Source: Diphasiastrum complanatum
Taxonomy: Eukaryota; Streptophyta; Lycopodiopsida; Lycopodiales; Lycopodiaceae
Length of the DNA stretch: 64,000 nt
NCBI GenBank assembly: GCA_029204225.1
Contig: CM055103.1
Span: forward strand, 57,604,529-57,668,528
Direction of reading: 5' to 3'
Part shown: positions 11,060-21,735 of the stretch, piece by piece
Layout: each line of letters starts with the position of its first letter
How positions within the stretch are numbered: position 1 is the stretch's first letter
The notes under the pieces: generated by a model
The model's input: the letters and a program-made list of their open reading frames with translations, nothing else
What the model was told of the DNA's origin: nothing
Database searches by the model: none
Program-made: the position numbers and the translations under genes

Positions 11060-11602
11060 GCTAATATCATGCTTGGTAATTTTTTCATTACATCTAATAG
11101 ATATTGTTGGTGAAACATATTCCTCCAAGATGTTGTAAGCATGAATACCATTCCAAAGAATGCACAATTCATTGACCAAAGGTGCAAGATACACATTCAT
11201 GTTGTTAGCCTTGTACTGGAATCAATAAAGCCATTAACAAGTGTCCCATTTTAATACTCAACCATGGAGGTATGTTATAATTAACGAGCACAATTGGCCA
11301 TGTGGACTAGGTTGACGCTTGAACACTAAAAGGATTTATGCCATCCATAGCAAGGCCAAATCTCAAATTACAAGGTTCATTTTTAAACTTGGACCATTGG
11401 TCTTCAATATGTTTCCATGCAGGTGAATCACTTGGTACTTGCATTACATCATCCGTAGATCAATATTTAACATGCCAATCCATTAGTTTTGCCAAATATT
11501 TACATCGAAATAAACGTTGCAATTGTGAGATGATTGGAAAATGTCGTAACACTTTTCGTGGCACTTTATCCCCTTCAAATATCATCTCGAAAACGTGAAG
11601 CA
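11060..11602 (-). pseudogene. CACTA (En/Spm) TNP2-type transposase fragment
   Basis: The minus strand encodes the core of the TNP2/Transposase_21 protein, the DDE transposase that cuts and joins CACTA elements. Visible landmarks in order are FPIISQLQRLFRCKYLAKLM, DSPAWKHIEDQW, the family hallmark LRFGLAMDGINPF with its catalytic-type Asp, STWPIVLVNYNIPPW, and then in another frame MNVYLAPLVNELCILWNG. There are in-frame stops after HVKY, in the QAST-STW stretch and after LLIPVQG, and a frameshift before MNVYL, so it is dead. Its upstream end at about 11,602 abuts a copia fragment on the opposite strand. It lies outside the TTTTCTTGTA end at 9,757, so it may belong to a different copy from the array. 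Confidence 0.85.
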
Positions 11603-13531
11603 TTAGGCTAGAAGCTTCTTTGCCTAAAGAATTTTGGGGAGAGGTAGTTGCATGTGCAAACTATCTTTGTAATAGGCTTCCAAATCTTGCAATAGGAGGA
11701 AAGACACCATTTGAGATGTTGTTTAAGAAAAAGCCTAAGGTAGATCATCTTAGGATTTTTGGCTGTGTATGCTTTGTGCATGTGCCTCTAGAAACTAGGA
11801 AGAAGGAAGATCCTAGTGTAGTAAAAGAAATTTTTGTAGGATATGCATCCACTAAAAAAGCATACAAGATTTATTTGCCCCATACTGACAAGAATGTTGT
11901 TAGTAGAGATGTGATCTTCCATGAAGATCAGAAGTTTAACTTGGATGATGCACAGATCAAGGAGACTCATGCAAAATCAATCATCAATCTTGATGCTGAT
12001 CAAAAAGAGGTGAGGCCGAGGCTTGAGGAAGAGCAAATACAAGCTACCACACCCAGAAGTTCTACACGAGCAAGATCTGAGCCAAGGAGGCTCACATATG
12101 ATGAAGAAGGAAGGCAAGTGGAAGGTGAAACTTCCTATCATGCACTTTTTATATCAGATGAAGAGCCTAAGGATGTCCAAGAAGCTTTTCAATCCAAGGA
12201 GTGAGTTGAAGCAATGACCCAAGAATTTGAAGCCTTGATGTCAAATAACACATGGGAGCTTGCGGAACCACCAAACAACATGCATGTGATTGGATGTAAG
12301 TGGGTATTTAGAATAAAGTATAATCATGATGGACCTATCAATAAGTATAAAGCAAGACTTTGTGCCAAAGGCTACTCACATATTAAAGGTTTTGACTATG
12401 AAGACACCTTTGCACCAGTTGCAAAGATGGTAACAATTCGAATACTCATCTCTCTTGCATGTTTTCACAAATGGAGTATGTTCCAACTTGAGGTTTCTAA
12501 TGCATTTCTCAATGGTTACCTTGAGGAGGAGATTTATATGGAGCAGCCTCCAGGTTTTGTGAAGGAAGGTGATGAATCAAAAGTTTGTCTTTTGCTCAAA
12601 AGTCTGTATGGACTGAAACAAGCACCAAGGTCTTGGTATGCAAGGCTCAATTCCTATCTCATATCACTTGGATTTTGTCTAGGTGAATATGACCCTTCTC
12701 TGTATTATAAGTTTGTAGATAACTTTGTAATTATTCTTCTCATCTATTTGGATGATATCATGAACTGTAAAGGCATAGATACACCTATGGAGCACACTAT
12801 AAAAGTTCCTATTAAAGATGATGAAAAATCCTTTGAGGACATCATTCTTTATAGGAGTCTTATTGGCTCACTTATTTGGTTAATAGTGACTACGCCTGAT
12901 CTAAGCTTTTGTGTTTATAAGCTAAGTCAACACATGCAGGATCCAAAGCTATATCATTGGAAGTTGGCTAAAAGAGTCTTGAGGTATATATCTTCTACCT
13001 TGGATTATGGACTATACTATGAAGGAGAAAATCTAACTTTGATTGCTTTTTCATATTCAAATTTTGCAGGAGACAGGTTGGATAGGAAATCCACAAGTGC
13101 TTACACTATATTTCTAGGAGGAAATTTGGGTTCTTGGCTATCAAAGAAGCAGACAACTATTTCCTTATCATCCTGTGAAGCTGAATACAAATCTCTTACA
13201 ACCACAACAAAGGAGGTTTTATAGATCAAAAGGCTACTTTTGGAGCTAAAGTGTTATGCAGATGAAGATTTACCAATTATCAAGAATGATAACATTTCTG
13301 CTCAAGCTCTTGCAAATAATCCAGTCTTTCATGCAAGAAGCAAGCATATTGAAGTGGCTCATCATTTTGTAAGAGAAAAAGTCATTGGGAGAGAGATTTC
13401 ATTGGAGCATATTTCATCTTCAGATTGTGTTGTAGATTTTTTCACCAAGCCTCTGTATTTATGAAGATGACGTCCAACATTGGCCTAATTTCAAAGTCTA
13501 TATTGATAGGAACATAAATTTTAAGGAGGAG
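11602..13531 (+). pseudogene. Ty1/copia pol fragment: integrase C-terminus, reverse transcriptase, RNase H (family D)
   Basis: A single plus-strand frame runs from about 11,602 to 13,464. It starts inside integrase (LPKEFWGEVVACANYLCNRL), then shows the TPFEMLF and SRDVIFHE blocks, the SEPRRLTYDEEG linker, reverse transcriptase (CKWVFRIKYNHDG, FQLEVSNAFLNG, SLYGLKQAPRSWY, active-site YLDD) and RNase H (SNFAGD, SSCEAEYKSL, DNISAQAL). Two TGG-to-stop changes interrupt it, TGA at 12,202 and TAG at 13,222. About 80 residues are deleted right after YLDDI, rejoining at NCKGIDTPME. The Asp normally found in QLDV is Glu here. It ends with a purine tract AAGGAGGAG at about 13,522-13,531 next to the LTR. 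Gag, protease, integrase core and the 5' LTR are missing. Confidence 0.92.
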
Positions 13532-14249
13532 TGTGAAGATTATTAAAATATTATCTTCCTATCTCAAGTTTGGGGTCATGTCCATGGTGATTTCCACTAA
13601 AATTCATGTTGTACATAAAAGGAGTGTGAATTGAGCACATATCCTTCTAGTGTAGCTCAGAGTTGAGTTAGATAGGTTCAATTATGATGACATGTAGATG
13701 TTTAGATAGCATGCAAAGTTTTACTGTATGCATGCAAGCCACATGCAATCATGCAAAGTAGTTTCAGTGATCTACACATGTCTAGGTAGTTTATGAGTTG
13801 ACATGCAATACATGCAACATACATGCATGTTGTTACACATGTGGATCTATGGTAGGTGAATTAGTTCAGTGAAGTGGACTTTCTATGCAACTCCACTGTA
13901 GGAATTTGAGTCTCTCTCATGTAGGAAAAGTTGGGCATGTTTTGCAACATTGTGAATATTGAGATTTTGTGTTTTGGACTCATTCACTCTCTACCCGAGT
14001 TTTCTATGCCTGATTTTCTCTCTCTACCCGAGAGCAGCCTTTTTTTTTTCCATACTGGACACTTAGAATTATTTCTGACATTCATTTCTCATAGTGGAGA
14101 GTTAGATTTTTTCATCAGATGTATGCCATTGTGCACTTGCCTTAGATTTTTCAAGCATACCGTTCTTTGATCAATCTTGTGCAATCACAACACCTTAGTA
14201 AGATCCTGTAGGGTGTGTGGTGAAGTTCACACATGCTAAAAACTTCACA
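13532..14249 (+). repeat. LTR, family D, copy 1
   Basis: The 718-bp sequence starts TGTGAAGATTATT right after the purine tract and ends AAAAACTTCACA. It is repeated almost entirely at 15,127-15,853. It contains a TACATAAAAGG box near 13,612, a series of ATGCATGC-rich segments at 13,690-13,850, and two CTCTACCCGAG blocks near 13,992 and 14,022. It is followed directly by a reverse transcriptase fragment rather than a primer site, so it is the middle LTR of a tandem arrangement. Confidence 0.9.
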
Positions 14250-15126
14250 TTCTTCACTATATTCGGCCTTGAAATAGATTTTTGGAAAGGTCATGCATTT
14301 ATAAGCCAAAGTAGATATGCAGTTTCCATGCTCAGCAAATTTCATATGGAGAACTGTAAAGGCATAGATACACCTATGGAGCACACTGTAAGAGTTCCTA
14401 TTAAAGATGATGAAAAATGCTTTGAGGACATACTCTTTATAGGAGTCTTATTGGCTCACTTATTTGGTTAATGGTGTCTAGGCTTGATCTAAGCTTTTGT
14501 GTCCATGAGCTAAGTCAACACATAAAGGATCCAAAGTTATATCATTGGAAGTTGGCTAAAAGAGTCTTGAGGTATATATCTTCTACCTTGGATTATGGAC
14601 TATACTATGAAGGAGAAGATTTGACTTTGATTGCTTTTTTAGATTCAAATTTTGCAGGGGATAAGTTGGATAGGAAATCCACAAGTGCTTACACTATATT
14701 TCTTGGATGAAATTTGGTCTCTTGGCTATCAAAGAAGCAGGCAACTATTTCCTTATCATCTTGTGAAGCTGAATGCAAATCTCTTACAACCACAACAAAG
14801 GAGGTTTTATGGATCAAAAGGTGACTTTTGTTGCTAAAGTGTTATGCCGATGAAGATTTACCAATTATCAAGAGTGATAACATTTCTGCTCAGGCTCTTG
14901 CAAATAATCCAGTCTTTCATACAAGGAGCAAGCATATTGAAGTGGCTCATCATTTTGTAAGAGAAAAAGTCATTGGGAGAGAGATCTCATTGGAGCATGT
15001 TTCATCTTCAGATTTTGTTGCAGATCTTCTCACCAAACCTCTACTCAAGAATGTATTTGTGAAGATGAGGTCTAACCTTGGTCTAATTTTGAAGTCTATG
15101 TTGTTAGGAACTTAAATTTTAAGGAG
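14250..15126 (+). pseudogene. Ty1/copia reverse transcriptase end and RNase H, second internal copy (family D)
   Basis: This segment repeats the 3' third of the 11.6-13.5 kb fragment. It starts abruptly with the RT thumb region (FGLEIDFWKGHAFISQSRYA), which is exactly part of the piece deleted from the first copy, then continues with MENCKGIDTPME, LSFCVHELSQHI, the RNase H motif DSNFAGDKLDRKSTSAYT, CEAECKSL and HHFVREKVIGREISLEH. Frameshifts occur near 14,440 and 14,710-14,830, so it cannot encode a working enzyme. It ends with a purine tract AAGGAG at 15,121-15,126. The absence of a primer site after the preceding LTR shows that the 5' part was lost. Confidence 0.9.
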
Positions 15127-15853
15127 TGTGAAGATTATTAAAATATTATCTTCCTATTTCAAGTTTGGGGTCATCTCCATGGTGATTTCCACTCAAATTC
15201 ATGTTGTACATAAAAGGAGTGTGAATTGAGCACATACCCTTCTAGTGTAGCTCGGAGTTGAGTTAGATAGGTTCAATTATGATGACATGCAGATGTTTAG
15301 ATAACATGCAAAGTTTTACTGTATGCATGCAAGCCACATGCAATCAGTGCATGCAACATGCAAAGCAGTTTCAGTGATCTACACATGTCTAGGCAGTTTT
15401 ATGAGTTGACATGCAGTACATGCAACATACATGCATGCAGTTACACATGTGGATCTATGGTAGGTGAATTAGTTTAGTTAAGTGGACTTTCCATGCAAAT
15501 CCACTGTAGGAATTCGAGTCTCTCTCATGTAGGAAAAGCTGGGCATGTTTTGCCACATTGTGAATATTGAGATTTTGGTGTTTTGGACTCATTCACTCTC
15601 TACCCGAGTTTTCTATGCTTGATTTTCTCTCTCTATCCGAGAGCAGCCTTTTTTTTCCCATTCTAGACACTTAGAATTATTTCTGACATTCATTTCTCAT
15701 AGTGAAGAGTTAGATTTTTTCATCAGATGTATGCCATTGTGCTCTTGCCTTTTTTCAAGCATACTGTTCTTTGATCAATCTTGTGCAATCACAACACTTC
15801 AGTAAGATCTTGTAGGGTGTGTAGTGAAGTTCACACGTGCTAAAAACTTCACA
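15127..15853 (+). repeat. LTR, family D, copy 2
   Basis: This 727-bp copy matches 13,532-14,249 with small indels, for example an extra CAATCAGTGCATGCAACATG-like stretch near 15,342. It begins TGTGAAGATTATT and ends AAAAACTTCACA. The flanking 15,854 ATATT has no matching target duplication on the left because the left end of the element is lost. Confidence 0.9.
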
Positions 15854-16662
15854 ATATTAACTACAAATGTGGCAATTGCTCCTATCCTTTAGGAGGCAAT
15901 TAGCACCCCTGAGATGGAGTGCTAACTACCCACCAAAAGAAATTTAGCATTTTTTGGTAAAGTAAACTTGAGTCTAGGGAACAAGTTGTGTAAGAATAGG
16001 TTGTTTATAATCTCATATAATCTTCCTCTCATGAAGCCATTACTTTGAAAAGCAAGAACAATGTTTTCGACCTCATCCATAAAAGTATCTTGTTTGCTAC
16101 AACAATACATGGCAGCAATAATAACTTTATATGAGTTGATAATTGACCTATTGGCAGTTAAGTGTATATACTGAAAAACGAAAACGGGAGTTCCCTTCGC
16201 TTGTCAAATTTTTTCATATGAAATTACCTAAAAAAGAATCAAAGGTAGTGGTAATATTCAAAAAATTGACCGTATTCTCTGAAGCGTCTTCATTTTCTAT
16301 GGTGAGCTACTCCAAGGGATAGATCCATAAGGCATTATCATCGACACGAGGTTGCTTCTTGTCTAGAAATACAAGAGCATCTGTATTGTTTATGAAACAA
16401 ATATCATCAATATAACGGAAAATATATTTGAAGTCACGTAGGTATTCCACCTTTCCAAGTATGGCAAGCCTTTTCATAAAATGTAATTCAAAGAATGACA
16501 GATACCAGTTACACCATATAGGGGAACATGCAAAACCCATAGGAATACCACAGAACTATTTCCAAGTCCTGTTTCCTAACCTTACTATGCAATTGTCAAT
16601 TAGTATATCATTATATTGGCAAAGAGGTTCCATGTCAATAACAATCCAATTAGCAGAACTCA
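15854..16662 (-). pseudogene. Reverse transcriptase remnant, possibly Penelope-like
   Basis: On the minus strand the 16,307-16,560 frame shows an RT palm: FCGIPMGFACSPIWCNWYLSF, then RLAILGKVEYL and FRYIDDICFINN with the catalytic YIDD. Downstream pieces in shifted frames (about 16,130-15,922) read FQYIHLTANRSIINSYK and DTFMDEVENIVLAFQSNGF, which look like the region after the palm. Upstream, around 16,560-16,660, IVIDMEPLCQYNDILIDNC extends the palm. The GIPMG and YIDD combination differs clearly from copia (YVDD, preceded by SLYGLKQAPR) and is closer to Penelope-like or other non-LTR reverse transcriptases. Several frameshifts make it a pseudogene. No endonuclease domain is recognised. The exact family is an inference. 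Confidence 0.55.
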
Positions 16663-19163
16663 CATGGGAAGTGGAAATTTCCCATTGACGGGCATTTCAG
16701 GGCAGGGAAGGTCGCCCTCCGAGGCCATTCCGTCGGGGAAGCTCCTTCGTCCAAGGGTAGCATATGTAAGAATGTACTGATATTGCATTAATGGAACGAG
16801 ATAATGACAAGTTATCTGTTGCAAGCTTTTTGCAATTTAAATCTGATTTAGGACAAGCTATGGTTGTTCAATTTGTTACAAAATCCTCACTAGCAAACTA
16901 TATAGAAGCAAATGGCTATTGGAGACAAATGTTGCACATTTCCAGCAAATTCAAACAAGCACAACAAATTACTAACAATAATTTCTCACAAACACACATT
17001 TTCAACAAACTCATAAAACAATGGTTATTGGAGGCAACCATTGCACAACCTAGCAAATAGTGAAGCAAATGTTGCACATTCCCAATTGTCCTGTCCAACC
17101 AACTCTATAGACGCAAATGGCTATTGGAGGCAAACACTGCACATTGCTAGCATATTGAAGCAAACACAACACATTCTCAATAGCACTAGGCAAGGACTAT
17201 CATATCATGGCTATGGATGCATTCCTAGTTGTGTTGGAGGCAAGAAGCAAGGTGTAAGTTGCATATGATAGAAAATGGAAGTGATGGGAGGGTGTTGAGA
17301 ATAAGACATTGTCATTATTGATCTTTCTTGAGCTAACCACACCATATTAGGATGATTATGTGAGGTGGTCAAAGCATCTAGTTTAGTTAGTGCTAACTAA
17401 CATAAGTAACCATTTATGCTTGCTGTGAAAGATTCAACTAGTTTGATCATATTTGCTACATTTCTATATCTGGCAAATTGAGGCCAACTTTGTTTTAGAC
17501 TTAGAGTTTGACTTTTCAAAGTTCATTAGTCTAGATGTCATTTGAATTACCTATATGGAAATAGAGGGAAAGTTAGAAGTCGAGTCTGAGTAGATTCAAA
17601 TCTAAATGCTGGGTACCTTGGATCTAGTCCCAAAAATAGTATGATTTACAGTTCGGGGGGAAAGCCAAGTGGCCAAATAGGGTATTGACCTACTATAAAA
17701 GGATGTAACTTGTGGAGAGACATATCTTATCTCTTATCTATCTCATTTCATGCTTATACATGGTTCTCTTGGGTTCTACTATCCATTGGTGCACTATACT
17801 TGTGATTGCATGCAATTCTACGTGTAGAATGATCTATATTTGCTATCTTTGGATCCACATGTGTGAAATATAATAGATTGCTGGTTTTGTATGGATCGCA
17901 ACAATACTTTATCTTTTGATTCATGTTTGATCAAGTTCTATTGGGGTTTGTATCTCATTTTGTGTGTAGATGCTGATATTTTTTACTTTGGTGAGATTGG
18001 TAGAGTAGCTTCTTTTGTAACCCAAGATCTTTTTATGGATTGGATCATCATTGATCTGAAATCCTTCACACTTGCTAATAGCTAGTGGGGCATCACTCAT
18101 AGTTTTTTTTAGAGATAACTGTGAGTGCTAACAGCTAGTAGGGCATGTCTTTGATATGGCAAGGTTAGCTAATGAAAGAGCTATTATTATGAACGGTACA
18201 CTACCATCACCTCCATTATCTTGCTACGGCTATAATGTTTGCTAGAGAAAACCACTAGAAATGTGCAATGTTTACGTCAATTTGCTTTGTTTGTGAAACA
18301 TTTGCCTCTACTATCCATGTATTTCTATAGAGTTTACCAGAGAGCTAGCAAGACATGTGTCAGAGTAATTAAGTCTAATTTATTTGAGCACTCAACCAAG
18401 ACAGATGTTTATTTAGTAGTTTTTACATGTTACCTATTTGTGGCACACGTAAGTAAGTGGCTCACTAGTCGGGACACACATCCCATAATTGGGACCGAAC
18501 TACGATGCAACGGTTCCCCCTGAAAGAATTAGACTATATATATGTACTTTTTTCTCTTATGTGAGAATACTTGCAGACAAGTTTCTTGGGGGTTGGTGTG
18601 TGTTCTCTCTTTACATTTTGATGTATCTGAGCTGTTTATTAAGCTATGTTAAGTCAAAAAGAAAGATTTTAGGACCTTATGAAGGTCTACCATGATCTAC
18701 ATGCATGTGAGGTTGCACATGTATCAAAGTATGATGGATCAAATCGAGATTGAACAAGCTATCTACCACACTTTGAATCTAGGCAAGAGCTCAATCACAT
18801 CAAAAGTTATAATGAAAAAACTAAGTAACAAACACTATGAGAACCAAAACCAAGTAGCTTGCTCTCGGGTAGAAAGATAAACAGAGCTTGAGAGAGAATA
18901 GACCAAACTGCCTCCAAAGTGAAAATTGCATTCTCTCTCAAAAGGTTGTATGTACAAGAAGAACACACTCCCATATAGTAGTGGCTCAAGATCTAGCATG
19001 AAGAATGCTCAAAATTGATTGGACCTCATGGATTCCACTTCTCATTATGATTAGACCTCTAGATTCCCACCTTTCTCCATGATTGGACTAAATAGCTTGA
19101 GCTTCACAATTTGATTGGCTAAGTGATTTACACCTCTAAACATGATTGGACCAAACATTTTTC
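16663..19163 (+). repeat. Dispersed repeat R, copy 1 (inverted relative to 61,805-63,705)
   Basis: By eye, this segment matches the reverse complement of 61,805-63,705 nearly end to end: the ATTCCGTCGGGGAAG block (16,726 versus 63,624), the AGATAACTGTGAGTGCTAACAGC stretch, the TTGCTCTCGGGTAGA block and the closing AATTGATTGGACC series. It contains degenerate ~90 bp subrepeats (GCAAATGGCTATTGGAG, TTGCACATT, CTAGCAAA) in one orientation at 16,890-17,170 and in the opposite orientation near 18,240-18,345. It holds an inserted solo LTR at 17,424-18,070. A TGTTGAGAATAA block at 17,297 resembles the start of an LTR, so R may be a retroelement fragment. No protein is recognised. Confidence 0.75.
17424..18070 (+). 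repeat. Solo LTR, family C, with perfect 5-bp target-site duplication
   Basis: This 647-bp LTR runs TGTGAAAGATTC to GAAATCCTTCACA, the reverse orientation of the LTR at 4,316-4,966. It is flanked by CTTGC at 17,419-17,423 and again at 18,071-18,075. The inverted copy of the surrounding repeat (62,928-62,932) has a single CTTGC (as GCAAG) and no LTR, so it shows the unoccupied site. A TATAAAAGG box is at 17,694-17,702. No internal region is present, so this is a product of LTR-LTR recombination. Confidence 0.95.
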
Positions 19164-19533
19164 ACCTCTTAATGTGATTGTCTTTGTGATCTACACCTCT
19201 TAATTTGATTGGGCCAAATTTGACATTGAGATGGAGATTTGGTTGCATGCTAGCACAATCCTTACATTTTGTGACACATGTCACATATCACTACAACTCG
19301 AGTTGGAGGCCTTTTTAATTAAATATAAAAATATGTACAAGGTTGTGGTAGACATAAATCCATCCTCATGATGGCATCTAGCAAGGAAAATAACAAGTTT
19401 ACTTATACCAACTTTCACACTACTTAAAATAAAACTAATTATGCAACGTTTTACAAGATAGATTTGCTAACTACTCCCAAGGCTAATCTACGCTTGATGA
19501 ATGAAGCCTTAAGAAAAGTCTTAGTGAGAATAT
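19164..19533. other. Spacer, nothing recognised
   Basis: Short blocks such as TGTGATTGTCTTTGTGATCTACACC suggest a continuation of repeat R, but the match to its second copy is lost here. No gene, RNA or transposon end is seen. Confidence 0.4.
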
Positions 19534-20182
19534 TGTGAAGGATTTCAGATCATTCAAGATCCAATCCATGTCCCTTTGGATACAAAAGGAGCAAACCAAC
19601 AATTCTGCCAATGTAGAAAAATCAGCATCTACAAACAAAATGAGATGCAAACTCTAAGAGATATTGATCAAACATGAAAAAAAACTTAAAATATAGTTTA
19701 TGTCCATACAATTACAGCACCCTACTATATTTCACACGTGTGAAACAAAAAATAGCAATAAATGATCATTCTACACATAGAATTGCAAGATAACATCATG
19801 AGCGTGCACAAATGAGTAGTAGAACCCAAAGAGAACCATGTATAATGATGAAATGAGAGAGATAAGAAATAAGATGTGTCTCTCCACGAGTTACATCCTT
19901 TTACAGAGTGTCAAAACCCTATTTGGCCACTTGGCTTTCCCTCCAAAATGTAAACCCTACTATTTTTGGGCCTAGATTCAATGTACCCAAAGTTCAAATT
20001 TGAATCTCTCTCAAACTCGACTACCAACTTTCCCACATTTTCAAAAAGTGTTTATTGAATGTATTTTAAACTAATATAACTTCAAAAAGTTTATCTCTAA
20101 GTCTAAAATGAATTTTGGCCTCTTATTGACAATTTACCAAAATATGACTAAACTAGACTAAACTAGTTGAAATCTCTCACAC
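19534..20182 (-). repeat. LTR, family C (3' LTR of the 19,534-22,886 element)
   Basis: The 649-bp LTR runs TGTGAAGGATTTCAGATC to AAATCTCTCACA and is followed on the right by a purine tract on the minus strand (GAAGAGTGAG). It carries the CACACGTGTG palindrome at 19,733-19,742. The TATA position seen in other copies is mutated (ATCCTTTTACAG). The right-hand LTR of the same element is truncated at 22,886, so target duplication cannot be tested. Confidence 0.9.
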
Positions 20183-21735
20183 TCACTCTTCAACTAGTTT
20201 TGGCATAGTTTTAACCATACTACTTTGATCCAACTTTAAAATGATCTCCATCCTAAGTATAGACCTCCTTTCTAAGGTTCTAAAGTATCTTTCATAATTG
20301 ATATAGAGAATAGTGTCCAAATTGGATGCTTCACTATTTCCTACATCAATTTTACACATCAAGATATAACTAGAACATGAAGAACCAAATAGATTGTGAA
20401 TGAAATGATTCCTCCATCATTCAAACTTTGAACTCTTTAGATTACAACAACCAAACAATAAATGTGAGTGATGACTATTTGCTTGCTTGTCTCCTCCAAC
20501 TTTGTCCTGTCTTGATATGTCTCCACCATAAAACTCCATGAATGAGCCTCCATCTCCATCTTGCCACAAGATATCATCAACACTTGATGACTTGGCCATG
20601 AATGAGTGACATAATGAACCTCCAATATCTTCATTCCCATCAGCAAAACCAGCTAATAATACTAGTACAACTCCAATAATAAGATATTGCAAGACAATGT
20701 AGCTAGTGGGACAAGAATGCAGCTCAAACATGAGATAGAACAAGTGAAATAAACTTGAACAACACTTCCTTGCTGATCTTTTGACCTTACTTGAGTTTAA
20801 AGACTCCTGCAAAAACAGATTTATAACATATTTGCCAAATAGCCTTCCTTTGATGCTCTTGACTAGCTCCAAATTGTCACCTTTCCTTTTGTGTTGTTGA
20901 AACCCTTTGAGAACAACCTCTTGATCTTTCTCTTGACCATCAAAGTCATTGAAGAAACTTTGTTTTCCAGATCCATTACTTGCTTTTATAGCTCCAAATT
21001 GTCACCTTTCCTTTTGTGTTGTTGAAACCCTTTGAGAACAACCTCTTGATCTTCCTCTTGACCATCAAAGTCATTGAAGAAACTTTGTTTTCCAGATCCA
21101 TTACTTGCTTTTATAGCATGAAAACCATGAGAACCAATATCCACTTGCATAGCATCATCTACACAAGAAGATTCTCCAAAACATGTGAGTAAAGCAAAGT
21201 GAGTCGCTTCCACTTGCTTACCTTTCTCTTGATCATCAAAGATATCAAAGATATGAATATCTTTAGACCTGAACCTCTATAAGTACTCCCTCTCAACCGT
21301 ATGATCTAGATCCAACAAGATCTCATCAATGCTTGATCTCAAATTTCCATAAAGGTTAGTGAAAAGAATGTCATTGTTGGCACCATCATAAATCAAAAGA
21401 TAGATTCCAAACTTTGCATCCAACATGAAGTAGAGTAGGTGAAGATGGGTATCAAACCTAATAAATCCAATAGTCTTGAGTCCATAACAAGCCTCAATAA
21501 GCTCACCAATGATATCTCCCCTGCCTTGAAGAAATTGCCTCTCAATTTGTTCCATGTAGTCTTCTCCAACCAGCCTTTTGCCATCTCGATCATGAGTGAT
21601 CAATTCACAATCACAGAGTCCTTTGGGTTGATGAAGAAATGAAAGATCCATGCCTTGTTTTTTTCCCAAGAACCAATCTTCCATTTCTCTTTCCTTCATT
21701 AGACTCTCTCTTAATGATTGCATCATAAGTAGTAG
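20183..21735 (-). other. Unknown accessory coding cassette, copy 2 (longer version)
   Basis: On the minus strand a frame starts at an ATG at 21,726 (MMQSLRESLMKEREMEDWF), continues through LVGEDYMEQIERQFLQGRGD, DAKFGIYLLIYDGANNDILF and DEILLDLDHTVEREYL, meets one TAG at 21,277-21,279, and resumes in the same frame to 20,986 with SNGSGKQSFFNDFDGQ and DNLEL. A 125-bp tandem duplication then shifts the frame; the continuation at 20,872-20,417 reads ELVKSIKG, ARKCCSSLFHLFYLM, FADGNEDIGGSLCHSFMAK and LWQDGDGGSFMEFYGGD. Without the duplication and the stop this would be one frame of roughly 390 codons, matching the cassette at 253-1,340 in order and sense. No known domain is recognised. It replaces everything after protease in this element. 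Confidence 0.6.
20871..21120. repeat. 125-bp tandem duplication inside the cassette
   Basis: The segment beginning AAATTGTCACCTTTCC at 20,871 is repeated from 20,996 with nearly no change (CTTGATCTTTCTCTTG versus CTTGATCTTCCTCTTG). The period of 125 bp is not a multiple of three, which explains the frame switch between the two halves of the cassette frame. Confidence 0.9.
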
